This document shows positions 1-7,919 of a stretch of DNA of 10,508 nucleotides, in pieces (position 1 is the stretch's first letter; each line of letters opens with the position of its first letter). The notes under the pieces were generated by a model. The model worked only from the letters and a program-made list of their open reading frames with translations, had not been told where the DNA came from and ran no database searches. A program made the position numbers and the translations under genes. This DNA is from an uncultured Porphyromonadaceae bacterium (GTDB taxonomy: Bacteria > Bacteroidota > Bacteroidia > Bacteroidales > Muribaculaceae): contig CAMWZE010000024.1 of assembly GCA_947178685.1 (NCBI GenBank), forward strand, positions 1-10,508, written 5' to 3'.

Positions 1-1292
1 ATGGTGGGCTTACCGGCCCGGTTGGCAGCCTCGGCATATCGGAGATAGAGGTGGGGGATACGGTAGGTTGAAACGAATGTGAGGATACGCTGGTTGCCAT
101 TCTCAAAGAATGGATTCGAGGGATTGCTTACAGTCGATTCTTCGGTTGAGTTATTGTAGAACTTACCGATTATAGCCGGTGCGGAAGTGCCATTGATACC
201 TGCCGGGAAGAATGCGTCGCCGAATATCTTTTCTGAGGAAGATGTGGGCACCATTTGTCCGCGGGTGTCTCCCTCCGTTATTGAAGGTATGGCTATATCC
301 TCGTTGTCGGCGTGATAATGCTCTTTTGCCTTCATTTCGCGCATCCACCATTCGGCCGGAACGATAGAAGGGTTGGTATTATAGGTCATATTCACCAGAT
401 TGGGATGCATATCCTTGACATCTGTGGAATATGGAATCAGAGTGAGCACCTCGTTGAGATAGGTGTAATTATGCTGAGGGTTTTCCTCTTTCACTTTCGC
501 AGCCTGTGAAGTTTCCCACCTGTTGCTAAAGCTGGAGCTCACTGTCACATAGCCGTTATTATTATCGGTAAGATATCGGTAATATAGTTCGGCTGCCTCC
601 TCATAGCGGTTCTTGTAAAGCATGATGTCGGCGAGCATCAGAGTGGGCGACATGAAGAACCGGCGGGAGCTAAATGCATCGACAGAACCGTAATCAGCAG
701 TTTTTGCCCCGGCATAGGGGAGGAGATCGTCGATGATATTATCCATTATCTCATCGAGCTCGGCCACATGATGATTCTTTTCGGTCTCTTCGAGCGAAAG
801 GATAGGATCAGTGATCCAGGCTGCTTTACCGTAGGTAAGGCCTAACTGTAGATATGTCCAGTCGCGCATGGTGCGGATGCTGATATATTCCGGCAGAAGC
901 ACCTTGTTTCCCTGTTCCACAATAAGAGTGTCGAGCTTTGTGAGCGCATAGTTGCAGTTGTTGATCACTGCATAATAGTCTCTACGGGAGGAATAGGTGT
1001 TGTCGGCAGATGGAGTGAATGAGGCTATTTCCTGCAAGTTGTAGTCTGCTGTGGAGGGCACCTCTGCAAGATCGCCTCTGAGTTCCCCGAGGAGCACATA
1101 GCGCTCCCCGAGGTTCTGTAGCTGTCTCACGACTCCCATTGCTGAATAAAGGGAGTCGTTGGCATTATATTTACCTTGCCCCTCGATATCGATAAAGCTC
1201 TCGGTGTCGTTGGAGAGGATGTCGGAGCAAGAGCATGCCATTATGCCGGTGGCAAGCATGGCGGCTGCTTTTATGAAATATGCGGGTTTCAT
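1..1292 (-). CDS. SusD/RagB-family surface lipoprotein, N-terminal part (SusD-2, partial)
   Basis: This frame is open from the ATG at 1292 to base 1 with no stop, giving 430 residues; the C-terminal part lies beyond the window. The start lies 12 bases after the SusC-2 stop, behind A-rich AAGCAAAGAA. The signal peptide ends at Cys20 (TGIMAC), a tolerable lipobox with an unusual Met at -2; Cys22 follows two residues later. SusD features are GELRGDL (69-75, like GELRGD in SusD-1), YAVINNCNYALTKLDT (107-122), the helices MRDWTYLQLGLTYGKAAW (142-159), SPTLMLADIMLYKNRYEEAA (215-234), and RIPHLYLRYAEAANRAGK (411-428), which matches the C-terminal R-L-E-hydrophobic-Y-L-RAEA block. It is the expected lid of SusC-2. 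No frameshift or internal stop is seen. The ligand is unknown. Confidence 0.95.
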   Translation of the reverse strand, partial: MKPAYFIKAAAMLATGIMACSCSDILSNDTESFIDIEGQGKYNANDSLYSAMGVVRQLQNLGERYVLLGELRGDLAEVPSTADYNLQEIASFTPSADNTYSSRRDYYAVINNCNYALTKLDTLIVEQGNKVLLPEYISIRTMRDWTYLQLGLTYGKAAWITDPILSLEETEKNHHVAELDEIMDNIIDDLLPYAGAKTADYGSVDAFSSRRFFMSPTLMLADIMLYKNRYEEAAELYYRYLTDNNNGYVTVSSSFSNRWETSQAAKVKEENPQHNYTYLNEVLTLIPYSTDVKDMHPNLVNMTYNTNPSIVPAEWWMREMKAKEHYHADNEDIAIPSITEGDTRGQMVPTSSSEKIFGDAFFPAGINGTSAPAIIGKFYNNSTEESTVSNPSNPFFENGNQRILTFVSTYRIPHLYLRYAEAANRAGKPT

Positions 1293-1304
1293 TTCTTTGC
1301 TTGT

Positions 1305-4300
1305 TTAGATATTAACTTTGACTCCGAATGTGTATTCGCGTACAGCAGGCACAAGACCTGTGTCAACACCAAGCCAGAGAGGATTGTATCCGGCATAGGA
1401 TTCGGGGTCGGGTCCGAGATATTTTGTCCAGGTCTTGATATTGTTCATTTCGAACCATACTTCCAGACCCTGGATAGCTGTGGTCTTCAGAGGTATCGCA
1501 TAGCTCAGACGGAGAGATTTCCATTTCAGGTAGGATCCGTCTTCAATCCAGCGGTCGGAGAAGCGTGCATTTCCCATCGGGTCGCCGTAAGTGGCGCGGG
1601 GGATGTCTGTCTTCTGTCCGTTGGCCACCCAGCGGTTGGTCATGGCTGTGCTCTGGTTGAAGATGTTGCTGCCACTTTCGAGGTTGGCACGCAATGCGTT
1701 GTAGACATCATTGCCGTAGGAGTAGGTAAACAGCGATGAGAGGGTGAATCCTTTCCAGCTCAGACGGAAATTGAAATTACCGTAGAAATCGGGATTGGGA
1801 TTGCCGATCACCTGCATATCTTTGCTGTCGATGATCTTATCTCCGTTGGCATCGTTGAAGTGCATGTCGCCTGCCTCGAAGCTGCTGAGTGAGCCATCAT
1901 TGTTGCGGATAGCAAGGTTGGCCGCCGATGCATCGTCTACAGTAGAGAAGACACCCTCGGTCTTGTAGCCGTAGAAGACTCCGAGAGGTTCACCAACAGT
2001 CGTGAGCACCGAACCTCCGGCCACATCTGTGATGAAAGAACCGTCGTTAAGGCTCTTCACTTTGTTTTTATAGTGTCCTATCGAAGCCCCTACATCAAGT
2101 TTCACTTCGCGAGAGTCGATTGCTCTTACGGTGGTGGAGAAGTTTACACCTGTGTTCTCAAGTTTGCCACCGTTTGTCCAGAAGCTCTTTAGTCCGGCCT
2201 CCTCGTTAAGCTGTTTGAGCAGGATGAGATCGTCGGTAGTTGATTTGAAGAAGTCGAATTGCCACATCCAGCGGTTGGCAAACCAATTCATGTCAAGACC
2301 AACGCGGAAAGTCTTTGTGGTCTCCCATTTGAGTTTGTCGTTGCCGATGTTGGCAAGTACGAGTCCGAATGCATGACCGGCCATCTTCTCACTTGCCAGA
2401 TAGGTCATATTGGCAAGAGCCGGGATTCTGTCATTGCCGGCCATCTCATAGCCTACTCTGAATTTCATCATGTCGATAGCGGAGAGACCTTTCATCCATT
2501 CCTCAGAGGAGATGAGCCATGCTGCGTTGACAGAGGGGAAGAGTCCCCATGCCACACCACCCATCTTTAGGGCGTCGGGCGCATTCTTGCCGAAGAGGGA
2601 GGAGCTCTCCATCGAGCCGGCCACGCTGAGGAAATATCTGTTGTAGAGACTGTAGTCGCCGGTGAGATACCATCCTATGCTGCGCCATCTTGTGTCGAGA
2701 CCTTCTGAGAAGCGAAGGTCGGTAGTGGTCTTGCCAAGTGCGCTGACATGGTCGGAGGGGGTATTGTGACCCTCGCCGTAGCTGCGTGCGTAGGTGTCGT
2801 TCTGGAAACGGTAGCCAAGACGGAAGGCGAGATTGTTCACATAGTCGTGCAATGGATTGAAATCGGCGTGAGCATCAAGATTGAACATGGTGTGACGTCC
2901 CATAAGGGTGCGCACCTCGTTGAGCGATGTTGCGTATATCTCTCCGTTTGAGTTATAAAGCGCACGGTCTTCCACACCATAATCGGGAGTGAAGTTATTC
3001 TCCTTCGACTTGTCGAACGTATAACCCACTGTCGCGCCTAATTTCCAAGTATCATTAAACCGGTATTCCGGACTTGCAGCGAGATTAAAGCGGTAATTGC
3101 GATTGTCGGCCTTGCCGAGATCGAGAATCGAAAGCGGGTTACCGATGTTTAGCTCATCGACATCGGAATATTTCAGAGTCACGTGGCCCGTGTTGCTTAT
3201 CACATTCGGATGATAGAGAGGAGATTTCAACATCGAGAGATAAGTGGGAGAGGAGATTGTGTTGAGTCCGTCGTCAAACAGATGCCATGTGGCCTGGGCG
3301 AAGGCTATGTCGAAACGGAGCTTGAATCCCTTCCAGAGATTGATGTCGGAATTGAATCGTATGTTGAGGCGGTCGAATGATGTCTCTTTCACCGAGCCGT
3401 CATTCTTTGTGTAGCCGAGAGAGAAGGCATACAAGGCCCGGTCGTCACCGCCGCGCACGTTCACTCCGTAGTTCATCAGCAAACCCCCTCTTGTGGTAAG
3501 GTCGAGCCAGTCGGTATTGTTGTGGTTGGCCTTATAATAGATTGAGGCGGGGTCATCGTTGAGGAATTCGAAACGGTCGGTGAAACCCTGTTTGTCGCTC
3601 ATTCCGCCGATCACGTCTGAGACGTAGAGACGATACTGCGAGGCATCCATCACAGGGATTGATTTTATCTTGTCGCGGAACCCTACAGATGCCCAGGCTT
3701 CAATTTTGGTAGCCTCATCTTTGGCTCTCTTGGTGGTGATATAAACCACGCCATTGCCACCTTTCGCACCATAGAGTGCGGTGCCGTTGCGAAGCACTTT
3801 CACACTTTCGATATCATTAGGGTCGATGAGTGCGAGCGGATTGGAGAAATGCCCATCCACAATGGAGCTTTCAAGTCCGTCGGCAGTAGCCCAGATAACA
3901 CCGTCAACCACATAAAGAGGCTGCGAAGAAGAGCTTATCGAGTGGAGACCATCCACGAAAACCGCGTGACCGGCTCCGGGCATACCCGAGCGGCTTATAG
4001 AGAATAGATCGCCTTGAAGGTCTGAGACACTGTTATCGGCGGTGGTGACGCCGATTGGATTTTGGCCGTTGTCGGCCCGCAGACGGATATCGAGTGCGGT
4101 CTGGCCGCGCAGTGCCACATAAGCGGGATTGAATCCCGGAGCCTCGATTTTCAAGGTTACGTTCCCCTTTGGGGCGTTGAGCTTGTATTCGCCCTCGCCG
4201 TTGGTCATGGCGGTGGCTGTGCCGTCGACCACAGTGATTCTCGCACCGGGCAGGATTGCACCTGTGCCTGCATCGATGACACGGCCTGTCACCATTATAT

Positions 4301-4394
4301 CTGCCAGCATCGCGAAGGGGAGTCCGGCAACGAGTCCGGTGAGCAGCCCTCTGCGGAGGCTCGATTTAATTGATTTCTTATCTATGTGTTTCAT
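1305..4394 (-). CDS. SusC/RagA-family TonB-linked outer-membrane transporter (SusC-2)
   Basis: This is a complete 1029-residue SusC-type transporter. A Lys-rich start and hydrophobic segment form a signal peptide, probably cut after Ala31 (AMLA-D). The carboxypeptidase-D-regulatory-like domain spans about 33-106 (VTGRVIDAGTGAILPGARI, then NGEGEYKL). The plug follows with SGMPGAGHAVFVDGLHSI (136-153), SQPLYVVDGVIW (157-168) and DPNDIESVKVLRNGTALYGA (191-210) followed by NGVVYITTKRA. The barrel occupies about 230-1029. A Ca-loop-like DANGDKIIDSKD lies at 848-859, and the C-terminal block TDIPRA...SDRWIEDGSYLKWKSL...TKYLGPDPE begins at 929. No STN domain is present, so there is no sign of an anti-sigma partner. 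The segment between the N-terminal domain and the plug core is short and lacks the usual EVVVTGYG-like Ton box. It follows Fas-B by 11 bases and is paired with SusD-2, 12 bases downstream. The substrate is unknown. Confidence 0.97.
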   Translation of the reverse strand: MKHIDKKSIKSSLRRGLLTGLVAGLPFAMLADIMVTGRVIDAGTGAILPGARITVVDGTATAMTNGEGEYKLNAPKGNVTLKIEAPGFNPAYVALRGQTALDIRLRADNGQNPIGVTTADNSVSDLQGDLFSISRSGMPGAGHAVFVDGLHSISSSSQPLYVVDGVIWATADGLESSIVDGHFSNPLALIDPNDIESVKVLRNGTALYGAKGGNGVVYITTKRAKDEATKIEAWASVGFRDKIKSIPVMDASQYRLYVSDVIGGMSDKQGFTDRFEFLNDDPASIYYKANHNNTDWLDLTTRGGLLMNYGVNVRGGDDRALYAFSLGYTKNDGSVKETSFDRLNIRFNSDINLWKGFKLRFDIAFAQATWHLFDDGLNTISSPTYLSMLKSPLYHPNVISNTGHVTLKYSDVDELNIGNPLSILDLGKADNRNYRFNLAASPEYRFNDTWKLGATVGYTFDKSKENNFTPDYGVEDRALYNSNGEIYATSLNEVRTLMGRHTMFNLDAHADFNPLHDYVNNLAFRLGYRFQNDTYARSYGEGHNTPSDHVSALGKTTTDLRFSEGLDTRWRSIGWYLTGDYSLYNRYFLSVAGSMESSSLFGKNAPDALKMGGVAWGLFPSVNAAWLISSEEWMKGLSAIDMMKFRVGYEMAGNDRIPALANMTYLASEKMAGHAFGLVLANIGNDKLKWETTKTFRVGLDMNWFANRWMWQFDFFKSTTDDLILLKQLNEEAGLKSFWTNGGKLENTGVNFSTTVRAIDSREVKLDVGASIGHYKNKVKSLNDGSFITDVAGGSVLTTVGEPLGVFYGYKTEGVFSTVDDASAANLAIRNNDGSLSSFEAGDMHFNDANGDKIIDSKDMQVIGNPNPDFYGNFNFRLSWKGFTLSSLFTYSYGNDVYNALRANLESGSNIFNQSTAMTNRWVANGQKTDIPRATYGDPMGNARFSDRWIEDGSYLKWKSLRLSYAIPLKTTAIQGLEVWFEMNNIKTWTKYLGPDPESYAGYNPLWLGVDTGLVPAVREYTFGVKVNI

Positions 4395-4405
4395 TGGATG
4401 CTGTA

Positions 4406-6007
4406 TTAGTCAGTGACGGGAATCAGGTAAATGCAGTCGATACGGAAGCGACGGGTCAGAACACCGTTGTTGAATTCGTTGCGCTCCACGTTTGTCTCCA
4501 CATCGATGCTGATGGTGGAAAGACGGTTGGCTTTGTCATTGGTGGGATCCATCAGCCAGAGTCGGTCGACAAAGTCGCTCACCGGGAAGGTGAATCCCTC
4601 GGCCACCTTGATAGTGGTCATGCGTGTTCCGGAGGTGACGAAACTCTCGTCGTCAAATACGGTAGAGCGATTTCTGCCTGTAGCCGGATCGGGATAATTG
4701 AATGTGAACTGCATTCTCGTGCTGTCGTTGGAGAGCGAGGCATCCTCCACTGAAGCCGGAAGGAATGTGGCGTAGATATCATATTTACCGGAGAGCACAC
4801 CGGGCAGGCGGAATGAGATGGCCGGAGCTGCCGAAGCCGTAGTGCCCTGCACCTCAAGATAGCTGTGGCCTGACACCTCGTTGAAGAGAGTATTGTCGGT
4901 ACCTAACACGCGAGTGTAGGCGGCTGTACGGTTGTTACCATTCTCTCTGCCTGTGCTCTCCTCAGCCTCCACATCTATTCTCTTGTTGAATGTGGCAACC
5001 GGATCGAGATTAAGGTTGGATGTGAGATAGAATAAACCGTTGGAAGCCTGTTGCTTCACCGAGCCTGAGAACATCCCGGCCATATCGGTGATAAGGCTTC
5101 CGGATGTGGTGGTCTGAGGTGCGGAAGAGGCTGCGTCGGTTATCTCCGCACGGAAGATAAGGTCGCTTAACAATGCAAGAGATGTCTGCACTTCCCGTAT
5201 TGAATCGGCTATGGCCGCATCCTTATTGTAGACGGTGAAATAAGGCTCCGTTTTCTTGAAGGCATCTTCCCACGCACGGTTATCGGGAATCAGCATGGTG
5301 AATACCGAGTCTTCGGCTTCTATGTCACCGAGTCCATAAACGGGATGCTGGAAAAGACGGTTGTAGGCCACGGTCACAGTATCGTAAATGGTGTTGCCGG
5401 CTTCATCCACATCGAGAGGTGCGCTTGCCTCCTCATCAAATTTTTCCTCATCGAAACGGGCTATGAACTGCGAGAGCAGTGAGCACTCGGGATGAGTGTC
5501 GATATATTCACGCAGATTATATCGGTAGGGTATTGCCTCGCGCAGAAGATGGAGCACGCCATTGCGGGCTATGATGTCGCTTTCAGCCAGCTCCACACCG
5601 GCGAATGTGCCGGCGCCGAAGTGGTTTACCTTACCGTTATACATCCTGACGTTCTTCATCGGGTTGGTTGATGAGGATATATTGAATCGGGCGATATGAT
5701 TCAATACGATGCGTTTCACCTCTTCAACGTCATTGAGATCTATGGCCGAGAGTGCCTCATCGGATGGTGCCCATACGGTATAGGTCTGGGTTGTGTCAAG
5801 CATGTCCTCCATTCCTGCGATTTCGATCATCTTGGCGAATTTCGACAGGTTGGGGTTGCTTTTTATGATCTCCATAACTGTCAGATCGCTTTTCCCTGAG
5901 TTCTGACCGGAGTAGTGGTCGTCCCAGTTGTCGGAACATCCTCCGGCAATCACCATTGAGGAGAGCAGGGCGGAGGAGAGCCATCTGTTTATATTATTGG
6001 TTTTCAT
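4406..6007 (-). CDS. Fasciclin (FAS1) domain lipoprotein with C-terminal beta-rich domain (Fas-B)
   Basis: This is a 533-residue exported lipoprotein. The signal peptide ends in lipobox AGGC (Cys24), followed by SDNWDDHY; a WDDHY-like stretch just after the lipid Cys is, from memory, common in Bacteroidales FAS1 lipoproteins. The first FAS1 unit (about 42-160) is clear: YTVWAPSDEAL (76-86), LNHIARF (102-108) and RNGVLHLLREAIP (148-160). The second (about 163-336) is more diverged: FTMLIPDNRAW (236-246) matches, the His of the core motif is lost (SDLIFRAEI, 281-289), and SNGLFYLTSNL (322-332) stands in for H2. An acidic insert lies near 184-203. Residues 340-533 are a beta-rich C-terminal domain with SYLEVQG, LSGKYDIYATFLP and a closing RFRIDCIYLIPV. 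The domain order matches Fas-A, so the two are probably ancient paralogs with little sequence in common. SusC-2 starts 11 bases downstream. The function is inferred to be surface binding. Confidence 0.92.
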   Translation of the reverse strand: MKTNNINRWLSSALLSSMVIAGGCSDNWDDHYSGQNSGKSDLTVMEIIKSNPNLSKFAKMIEIAGMEDMLDTTQTYTVWAPSDEALSAIDLNDVEEVKRIVLNHIARFNISSSTNPMKNVRMYNGKVNHFGAGTFAGVELAESDIIARNGVLHLLREAIPYRYNLREYIDTHPECSLLSQFIARFDEEKFDEEASAPLDVDEAGNTIYDTVTVAYNRLFQHPVYGLGDIEAEDSVFTMLIPDNRAWEDAFKKTEPYFTVYNKDAAIADSIREVQTSLALLSDLIFRAEITDAASSAPQTTTSGSLITDMAGMFSGSVKQQASNGLFYLTSNLNLDPVATFNKRIDVEAEESTGRENGNNRTAAYTRVLGTDNTLFNEVSGHSYLEVQGTTASAAPAISFRLPGVLSGKYDIYATFLPASVEDASLSNDSTRMQFTFNYPDPATGRNRSTVFDDESFVTSGTRMTTIKVAEGFTFPVSDFVDRLWLMDPTNDKANRLSTISIDVETNVERNEFNNGVLTRRFRIDCIYLIPVTD

Positions 6008-6025
6008 TGTCAGATAGGTTAGTGG

Positions 6026-7882
6026 TTAATAGATATCTTCCCTGTCGATAAGGCTTGTGGGAATGATCTCGATGTAGTCGCCGTGGAACTCCTGATCGGG
6101 AGAATACACATTCTTACCCCTGAGATAGTGGGCTCCATATTCCTGGAAGTTGAACTGGCCTACTACGATTCGGAGAGCCTGTGAGATATTGCGCAGAGAT
6201 GTGCCTCCATTCTGAGGGGTGTAGATTGAAGCCGGAGCTTTCATATAACCTCTGTTGCGCATGGCCTTGTCATTTTCGGCTCTTGCGGAGGGACTGAGGA
6301 GGTCGTCTGATTCCCAGCCAACCATAGGGTCGGTTCCTGCGATACGGAGGTCGCGCGGGATTCCCTGAATTTCACCGTCAACGAAGAGCTGGGCAATACC
6401 TCTCCATGACTCCTGACGATAGCCTACGCGGATCTCATAAGAACCGGGAGGCACCGGAAGCATGCGGAGTGTGAAGTCATACCATCCGTTGAGCTTGAGC
6501 TCATCGGCCTCGAAGTTGGTCCAGCCGTCGGATGCCCACATTGTGATCTCGGTCTCATCGGAGAATGAGAGGTGCTCCGAACAGAAGTCATTTGGGATTA
6601 CGTAGCCCGAATAGCCCTGAGGAAGCGAGGTGAGCTGCCAGCGGATATTGTTGTTGGTGAGTTCGGGGGGCACATTGTAGAAGTCGAAGCGGATGCGCTT
6701 GTTGAGCACATCATTAATCATTACGTCTTCATCATAGACGAGCATATCTGTCAGGCCATGCAGATATCCGTTAACTGCGCTGATACCGGATCTTTCAGTG
6801 TCGATACCTACATATTTACCGTTGTATTGCTCGTTGATACGGTTGCCTGCCTTAATCTCCATGAGACGGTAGGTGTACATTGTCTCATAATACTCAGTAC
6901 GCTTATCCATGAAGGAGGTCATTGTGCAGGGACCGTTGTAGAGAAACTCATTGGTATTCATCTGGCGGTCGAGCAGGTGATATGCCACAAACTTGTTGAG
7001 CGCGTTCTCAGGGTCGGTATAGTTCCCTTTAGCCTCTGTGCCATAGATTGATTCTGCATATGCTGAGAGTTCTGCAAGGGATGAGATGCCGTTGGCGTTC
7101 ATCACTGCGTCAGGCTCAGCGAAGAGTGTGAATCCATAGCGTTTCACTGCCGGCACAAAGAATTTCCAGTCACCTCTCACCAACTCTCCGTCGGGATAAG
7201 GAGATACATACGACTCATCATAGATAAGCTCTGTCTTCTTGTTAAGTCCCGTTGCTTCAAGTGCCTCGGCGAAGATGGAGAATGCCCCCTCCTCTTTGAT
7301 TACATCAAGAAGGAAATCTTTCGATGGCTCAATCACACCACCCACCACATGGATCACACCGTTATGGACCTCTATATCCTTCTCTACAATCGGGGTGGTC
7401 TTGTTGATATAGATAACGAGGCCGGAACCCAAATCATCGGAACGGAATGATATGGTGATATAGTTGTCGCTCATGGTGGTTTCGGGAAGTGAACCCTCCT
7501 CGAATGTCTCCGATTTATAATCGTTGCCACCGCTCTTGATTACGTGGTTGTAGACAATCTCTAACTTCTCCTCCAAGGTAAGGTTCTCGTAGCTCTTACC
7601 CTTTGCGGAGAGATAGCTCTGAAGCGCTTTGTCGGTGGGGAGGAACACTGTGTAGTGTCCATAAGAGGAGAGAAGAGCATCGTTGCCCGTGTCGGCAAGA
7701 AGGCTTGAGAAGATAGAGAAGCCATCTGTCTCCTTGGCATAGCTTGACACGGTCTGTCCGGTGAAGGTATAGTAGGCTCCCTCCTCCACATCATCGCCAC
7801 ATCCGGTCAGCCCTATGGGCGAGAGAGCTGCAAGGATAAGGGCCGAATGACCGAAAAGTGATTTTATCTTGTTGATATTCAT
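6026..7882 (-). CDS. Fasciclin (FAS1) domain lipoprotein with C-terminal beta-rich domain (Fas-A)
   Basis: This is a 618-residue exported lipoprotein. The signal peptide ends in lipobox LTGC (Cys28), followed by an acidic GDDVEE that resembles the Bacteroidota surface-export signal. The first FAS1 unit spans about 43-185, with the H1-type motif YTVFLPTDKAL (77-87), the NHVI core (112-115) and the H2-type NGVIHVV (174-180). A second, enlarged FAS1 unit spans about 186-384, with FTLFAEPDAV (251-260), AYHLL (300-304) and VNGYLHGLTDML (370-381). Residues 390-618 form a separate C-terminal region rich in predicted beta strands, with PPGSYEIRVGY, AQLFVDGEIQGIP and a DYIEIIPT end; it resembles a carbohydrate-binding-type sandwich, but that is a guess. 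FAS1 domains commonly mediate adhesion or ligand binding. Its place after SusC-1/SusD-1 suggests a surface accessory protein of that uptake complex. It ends 18 bases before Fas-B. Confidence 0.92.
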   Translation of the reverse strand: MNINKIKSLFGHSALILAALSPIGLTGCGDDVEEGAYYTFTGQTVSSYAKETDGFSIFSSLLADTGNDALLSSYGHYTVFLPTDKALQSYLSAKGKSYENLTLEEKLEIVYNHVIKSGGNDYKSETFEEGSLPETTMSDNYITISFRSDDLGSGLVIYINKTTPIVEKDIEVHNGVIHVVGGVIEPSKDFLLDVIKEEGAFSIFAEALEATGLNKKTELIYDESYVSPYPDGELVRGDWKFFVPAVKRYGFTLFAEPDAVMNANGISSLAELSAYAESIYGTEAKGNYTDPENALNKFVAYHLLDRQMNTNEFLYNGPCTMTSFMDKRTEYYETMYTYRLMEIKAGNRINEQYNGKYVGIDTERSGISAVNGYLHGLTDMLVYDEDVMINDVLNKRIRFDFYNVPPELTNNNIRWQLTSLPQGYSGYVIPNDFCSEHLSFSDETEITMWASDGWTNFEADELKLNGWYDFTLRMLPVPPGSYEIRVGYRQESWRGIAQLFVDGEIQGIPRDLRIAGTDPMVGWESDDLLSPSARAENDKAMRNRGYMKAPASIYTPQNGGTSLRNISQALRIVVGQFNFQEYGAHYLRGKNVYSPDQEFHGDYIEIIPTSLIDREDIY

Positions 7883-7919
7883 GATTAATCAGTTGGTTTT
7901 AATGATACCCACCTTATCA
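7883..7919 (-). promoter_or_regulatory. Spacer between SusD-1 and Fas-A with two small inverted repeats
   Basis: This is the longest intergenic gap in the window (34 bases; the interval also takes in the SusD-1 stop codon). On the minus strand, TGATA-AGGTGGG-TATCA (7903-7919) is a perfect 5-bp stem with a 7-base loop that begins at the SusD-1 stop codon. TGATTAATCA (7882-7891) is a 10-bp perfect palindrome that touches the Fas-A start codon. The first stem is too short and AT-rich to be a convincing terminator and no T-run follows it. It could mark an RNA-processing or translational-coupling site, or both repeats could be chance in AT-rich sequence. I see no Bacteroidales TAnnTTTG promoter element here. 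Confidence 0.2.

Noticed and set aside
1293..1330. Possible promoter before SusD-2
   Set aside because: The A-rich stretch lacks the Bacteroidales TAnnTTTG element, and the 12-base gap fits co-transcription with SusC-2.
1176..1739. 187-residue open frame on the plus strand across the SusC-2/SusD-2 junction
   Set aside because: It is antisense to two certain genes, has no recognisable domain, and is rich in Cys/His/Val as expected from reverse reading of SusC codons.
4062..4416. Two overlapping plus-strand open frames opposite the SusC-2 N-terminus
   Set aside because: Both lie antisense to a confident signal peptide and regulatory-like domain, and they overlap each other in different frames.
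4618..4857. Minus-strand open frame inside Fas-B in another frame
   Set aside because: It is Arg/Ser/Pro-rich, as out-of-frame reads usually are, and the in-frame Fas-B protein is continuous here, so there is no frameshift.
6572..7051. 159-residue open frame on the plus strand inside Fas-A
   Set aside because: It is fully antisense to a clear FAS1 coding region and shows no signal peptide or motif of its own.
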